From the NCBI GenBank assembly GCA_900539035.1, contig UQAU01000019.1, forward strand, positions 1-40,108: a stretch of DNA of 40,108 nucleotides. Direction: 5' to 3'. This document shows, piece by piece, positions 37,977 to 40,108 of the stretch. The notes beneath the pieces are model-generated. The model searched no databases. It saw nothing but the letters and a program-made list of their open reading frames with translations, and was not told where the DNA came from. Made by a program: the position numbers and the translations under genes. Position 1 is the first letter of the stretch, and each line of letters opens with the position of its first letter. The stretch comes from an uncultured Collinsella sp. (GTDB lineage Bacteria; Actinomycetota; Coriobacteriia; Coriobacteriales; Coriobacteriaceae).

Positions 37977-37998
37977 GCCGCCTTTGGGCGGCTTTTTT
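37977..37998 (+). terminator. terminator of tRNA-Thr
   Basis: GCCGCC-TTTG-GGCGGC followed by TTTTTT, 13 nt past the CCA end. Confidence 0.93.
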
Positions 37999-38172
37999 GT
38001 TGCCGATTTCGAGCGCACATCCGCCAATCCAAGCACAACGCCGCCGGAAACTCCCCTACTCAACAAAAGCCCCGCCAACCGCAATCCCCAAAGGAACCGC
38101 GTTCAGCGGGGCCCAAGCGAGCTCCCCCAAGGGATAACGCTCGCAACACGAACAGCTCAGCCGAGCAGCGCG

Positions 38173-38646
38173 CTACTCCTCCCAGTAAGCATCTGCAAGC
38201 AGCTTAAAGCAAATCTTCTTGACCGGCTGCGCGCCATCGCCCGGGAACTCGAGCGTGGGCATGTGAGGCTCGCCGGCAACAAACAGCGCAAACTTATCGT
38301 CAGCAAGATCGCCGGCAATCGAAGCGTCGGAATCGACCAGATCGTAGTCGTCCTTCTCGTCGAACTCCTGGACCAGCGTCAGGCTGCCCGTGGCAACCTT
38401 AAAGGCCTCGCGACCCTCAATGTCGATCTGCAGGTCGTGATAGCGCTGATGCGTCTCATAGTGGGCCTCGGCCTCGGGACGCGTCGTGGGAGCCATGACG
38501 TTCGCAAAGACCTTGTCACCCAGAATCGGATGGCTGCCGACCTCGAGCTCCGCCGGGTCGTTCTCCTCGAGCCAGTCAATCAGCACGTCGAGGCCCTTGA
38601 GCATTCCGCGGTACTCCTCGATATCGCCCAATGCACCGTAAATCAT
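38173..38646 (-). CDS. YhcH/YjgK/YiaL (DUF386) family protein
   Basis: A 157-residue cupin-like protein related to the beta subunit of evolved beta-galactosidase (EbgC) and to YhcH of sialic-acid operons. The family core is visible: HYETHQRYHDLQIDIEGRE, with His and Asp/Glu metal ligands, and the C-terminal KKICFKLLADAYWEE. Suggested roles are anomerase or metal-dependent sugar processing; the substrate is not certain. GAGAGGGGAT lies about 5 nt before the ATG. It is downstream of the second lacX-lacC pair and a nagA remnant on the same strand, so it may be expressed with them and serve sugar or amino-sugar use. Confidence 0.88.
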   Translation of the reverse strand: MIYGALGDIEEYRGMLKGLDVLIDWLEENDPAELEVGSHPILGDKVFANVMAPTTRPEAEAHYETHQRYHDLQIDIEGREAFKVATGSLTLVQEFDEKDDYDLVDSDASIAGDLADDKFALFVAGEPHMPTLEFPGDGAQPVKKICFKLLADAYWEE

Positions 38647-38678
38647 CTAAATCCCCTCTCGGATCGTTTCTTTGGCGG

Positions 38679-38843
38679 CTACTCGGCAAACGCATTGCCG
38701 ACGCTGTTGCCGCCCACATGCGTCTCGACCAGGGTAAGGTCGGGACTGAACACGACACAGTCGGCGTCGCGCCCCGGCATAATGCTACTGCACTTGTCGT
38801 CGACATGAGCTAGCAAGCGATGCCGGGGCTGCGGCACAAGCTT
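38679..38843 (-). pseudogene. C-terminal remnant of nagA-like amidohydrolase
   Basis: Reading the minus strand from just after the lacC copy 2 stop gives an open frame with HVDDKCSSIMPGRDADCVVF then SPDLTLVETHVGGNSVGNAF, ending at TAG 38679-38681. The SIMPGRDADCVVFSPDL pattern is the usual C-terminal beta-sandwich end of N-acetylglucosamine-6-phosphate deacetylases (compare SI-x-PGKDADLVVFD). Only about 45 codons remain; the catalytic domain is missing. It looks like a nagA gene largely replaced by the inserted lacX-lacC copy. Assignment is from pattern memory on a short stretch. Confidence 0.65.
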
Positions 38844-39779
38844 CTACAGCTCGGTCACGACAACGCCGTTGTAGACCTCGTCCCAACGATCCATGACCAG
38901 ATGGCCGGTCATGGGATCCATGGCGTTGAGCTTGCCGCAGGTGTTGGCGGTACGCAGCACCGTCTCGTCGTCTGCACCAGCAGCGATGGCGTGTGCGAAG
39001 CCTGCGATAGTGGAGTCACCGGAGCCCGTGGCGTTAACGGCAGGGATATCGGGCGTCTTTGCGCGGAACGCACGGCCATTGTGGAAGCCAACGGAGCCGG
39101 CAGCGCCCATGGATACGACTACCCAGGGAATATCGGAGAAGCGGGCGTCAGAGGCGAGCGCAGCACGGAGCTCGTCCACATCGTCGGTGGTAAAGCTCGT
39201 GCCCAGAAGGCCGTTGATCTCGGTCAGGTTAGGCTTGACCAGCTCGGGCTTAATTTCGGACTTAAGGGCGGCCTCGAGCGAAGCACCCGAGGTATCGAGC
39301 AGCACCTTGGCGCCGGCGTTCTCGGCAATGCCCGTGATCTTGGCGTAGTAGTCCGCCTCGACGCCGCGGGGCAGCGAACCCGAGATGGTAACGACATCGG
39401 CCTTGCTCGCAAGCTCGGCGAACTTGGCGGTAAAGGCATCGAGTTCCTCGGGGGCAATCGTCGGGCCGCTCTCGAGCAACTCGGTCTGGTTGCCAGCATG
39501 AAGGATATTGAGACAGATGCGAGTCTCGCCCTTGATGGGCACAAAATCATTCTTAATGCCGTTGGCATCCATGAGCTCGGCCATATAGGCGCCCATATGA
39601 CCACCAAGCAGGCCGGTTGCCACGACATCGTCGCCCAGCTGGCCCAGGACGCGGGCCACGTTGAGGCCCTTACCGCCGGCGGTCTTTTCGGGCGTCACGC
39701 GGTTGACGTCGTCGATAATGAGCTCATCGAGCTGATAGCGCGTATCGACGGACGGGTTCATCGTAACGGTGAGGATCAT
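38844..39779 (-). CDS. lacC: PfkB-family tagatose-6-phosphate kinase (LacC-like), copy 2
   Basis: A 311-residue paralogue of the kinase at 9711, same length and near-identical in most stretches. Differences are scattered, for example VARVLGQ for VSRVLLQ, EADYYAKITGIAENAGAK for DAGYYAELVKIAEEAGAK, and DPMTGH for DPKTGH. Signature AGGKGLNVARVL and NATGSGDSTIAGF with base D255 are intact, so it should be active. AAGGAG is 8 nt before ATG 39779. As in copy 1, it follows a lacX-like gene by about 59 nt. It may provide extra capacity or a shifted substrate range (tagatose-6-phosphate versus fructose-1-phosphate). Its 3' end abuts the nagA remnant in the same frame. Confidence 0.9.
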   Translation of the reverse strand: MILTVTMNPSVDTRYQLDELIIDDVNRVTPEKTAGGKGLNVARVLGQLGDDVVATGLLGGHMGAYMAELMDANGIKNDFVPIKGETRICLNILHAGNQTELLESGPTIAPEELDAFTAKFAELASKADVVTISGSLPRGVEADYYAKITGIAENAGAKVLLDTSGASLEAALKSEIKPELVKPNLTEINGLLGTSFTTDDVDELRAALASDARFSDIPWVVVSMGAAGSVGFHNGRAFRAKTPDIPAVNATGSGDSTIAGFAHAIAAGADDETVLRTANTCGKLNAMDPMTGHLVMDRWDEVYNGVVVTEL

Positions 39780-39838
39780 TTCTAGCTCCTTATCTCGCAG
39801 GCTCCTTATGCCTTGCAAAACGAATTGGCTACATGCGA

Positions 39839-40108
39839 CTACAGAATCTCGATTGTGAACGAGCGCACGATGGTTTCTTTGGGCTTGGCGATAAGACAGC
39901 CGCGCTTGTGCTCAAGCACGTCATCCTCATCGGAACAGGTCGAGAGGCCGCCCCAAGGTTCAACTGCCACAAAATCACCCTCGGGCTTGCTCCACACAAT
40001 GAGGTACGGGAAGCCCTCAAAGCTCAGGCGAACGCCCTTGTCCTCGCCCTTTTTGGAAAGCGTGACCTGACGGCTCTCGAGCACGTCAAAGATGGTCTCC
40101 GCAAAATC
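39839..40108 (-). CDS. lacX: LacX-like aldose 1-epimerase family protein, copy 2 (5' part beyond window)
   Basis: Only the C-terminal 89 residues are inside the window; the start lies beyond 40108. The visible part, DFAETIF...VLESRQVTLSKKGEDKGVRL, then PYLIVWSKPEGDFVAVEPWGG and CSDEDDVLEHKRGCL, is nearly the same as the end of LacX copy 1. With the lacC copy downstream it reproduces the lacX-lacC module of 9711-11584. Confidence 0.88.
   Translation of the reverse strand, partial: DFAETIFDVLESRQVTLSKKGEDKGVRLSFEGFPYLIVWSKPEGDFVAVEPWGGLSTCSDEDDVLEHKRGCLIAKPKETIVRSFTIEIL

Overview
The window looks like the chromosome of a high-GC gut actinobacterium of the Coriobacteriia, most likely Collinsella or a close relative. 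This is inference from the strong G/C preference at third codon positions, the class-2 GalT, and the dense set of lactose-type PTS genes with LacI regulators. I cannot confirm the species without a search.

The dominant theme is uptake and breakdown of beta-galactosides. (1) 128-5056: a Nudix-Vsr fusion gene, a 151-nt palindrome, a class II ketose-bisphosphate aldolase with a divergent DeoR regulator, and an FprA-type flavodiiron protein. (2) 5186-9380: a LacI regulator divergent from galK-galT (Leloir pathway), then a row of inverted repeats including a 98-nt structured element. (3) 9711-12804, minus strand: lacA-lacB-lacX-lacC of the tagatose-6-phosphate pathway. (4) 13113-14741: an unknown membrane protein and the only lactose-type PTS EIIA. 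(5) 14956-29349: three consecutive cassettes, each a minus-strand LacI gene divergent from a plus-strand pair of lactose-type EIICB and GH1 6-phospho-beta-galactosidase (the pair is inverted in the middle cassette). (6) 29439-34784: an accessory segment with a toxin-antitoxin pair, a broken lacR copy, a fourth EIICB, an uncharacterised TIM-barrel-like protein and a GntR regulator. (7) 34901-36923: intact LacR and aldose 1-epimerase. (8) 37249-40108: an unusual sorbose-type EIIB lacking its phosphorylation histidine, tRNA-Thr(CGT), a YhcH protein, a nagA remnant, and a second lacC-lacX copy cut by the window end.

Expected metabolism: the EIICB proteins, with the shared EIIA, import and phosphorylate lactose-like sugars. 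The GH1 enzymes split the 6-phosphates. Galactose-6-phosphate then flows through LacAB, LacC and a bisphosphate aldolase, for which the class II enzyme at 1826-2683 is the local candidate since no class I LacD is present. Free galactose is handled by GalM, GalK and GalT; no galE is in the window.

The most striking non-coding signals are: seven copies of a roughly 65-bp palindrome (TCTCGATCTGTAACA arms), mostly in ordered A-B pairs, at the cassette boundaries; three 15-bp LacI operators in each of three promoters, differing at only a few bases in parallel with recognition-helix changes; and a box, ACCGTTCAC, shared by the galK, EIIA and all EIICB promoters.
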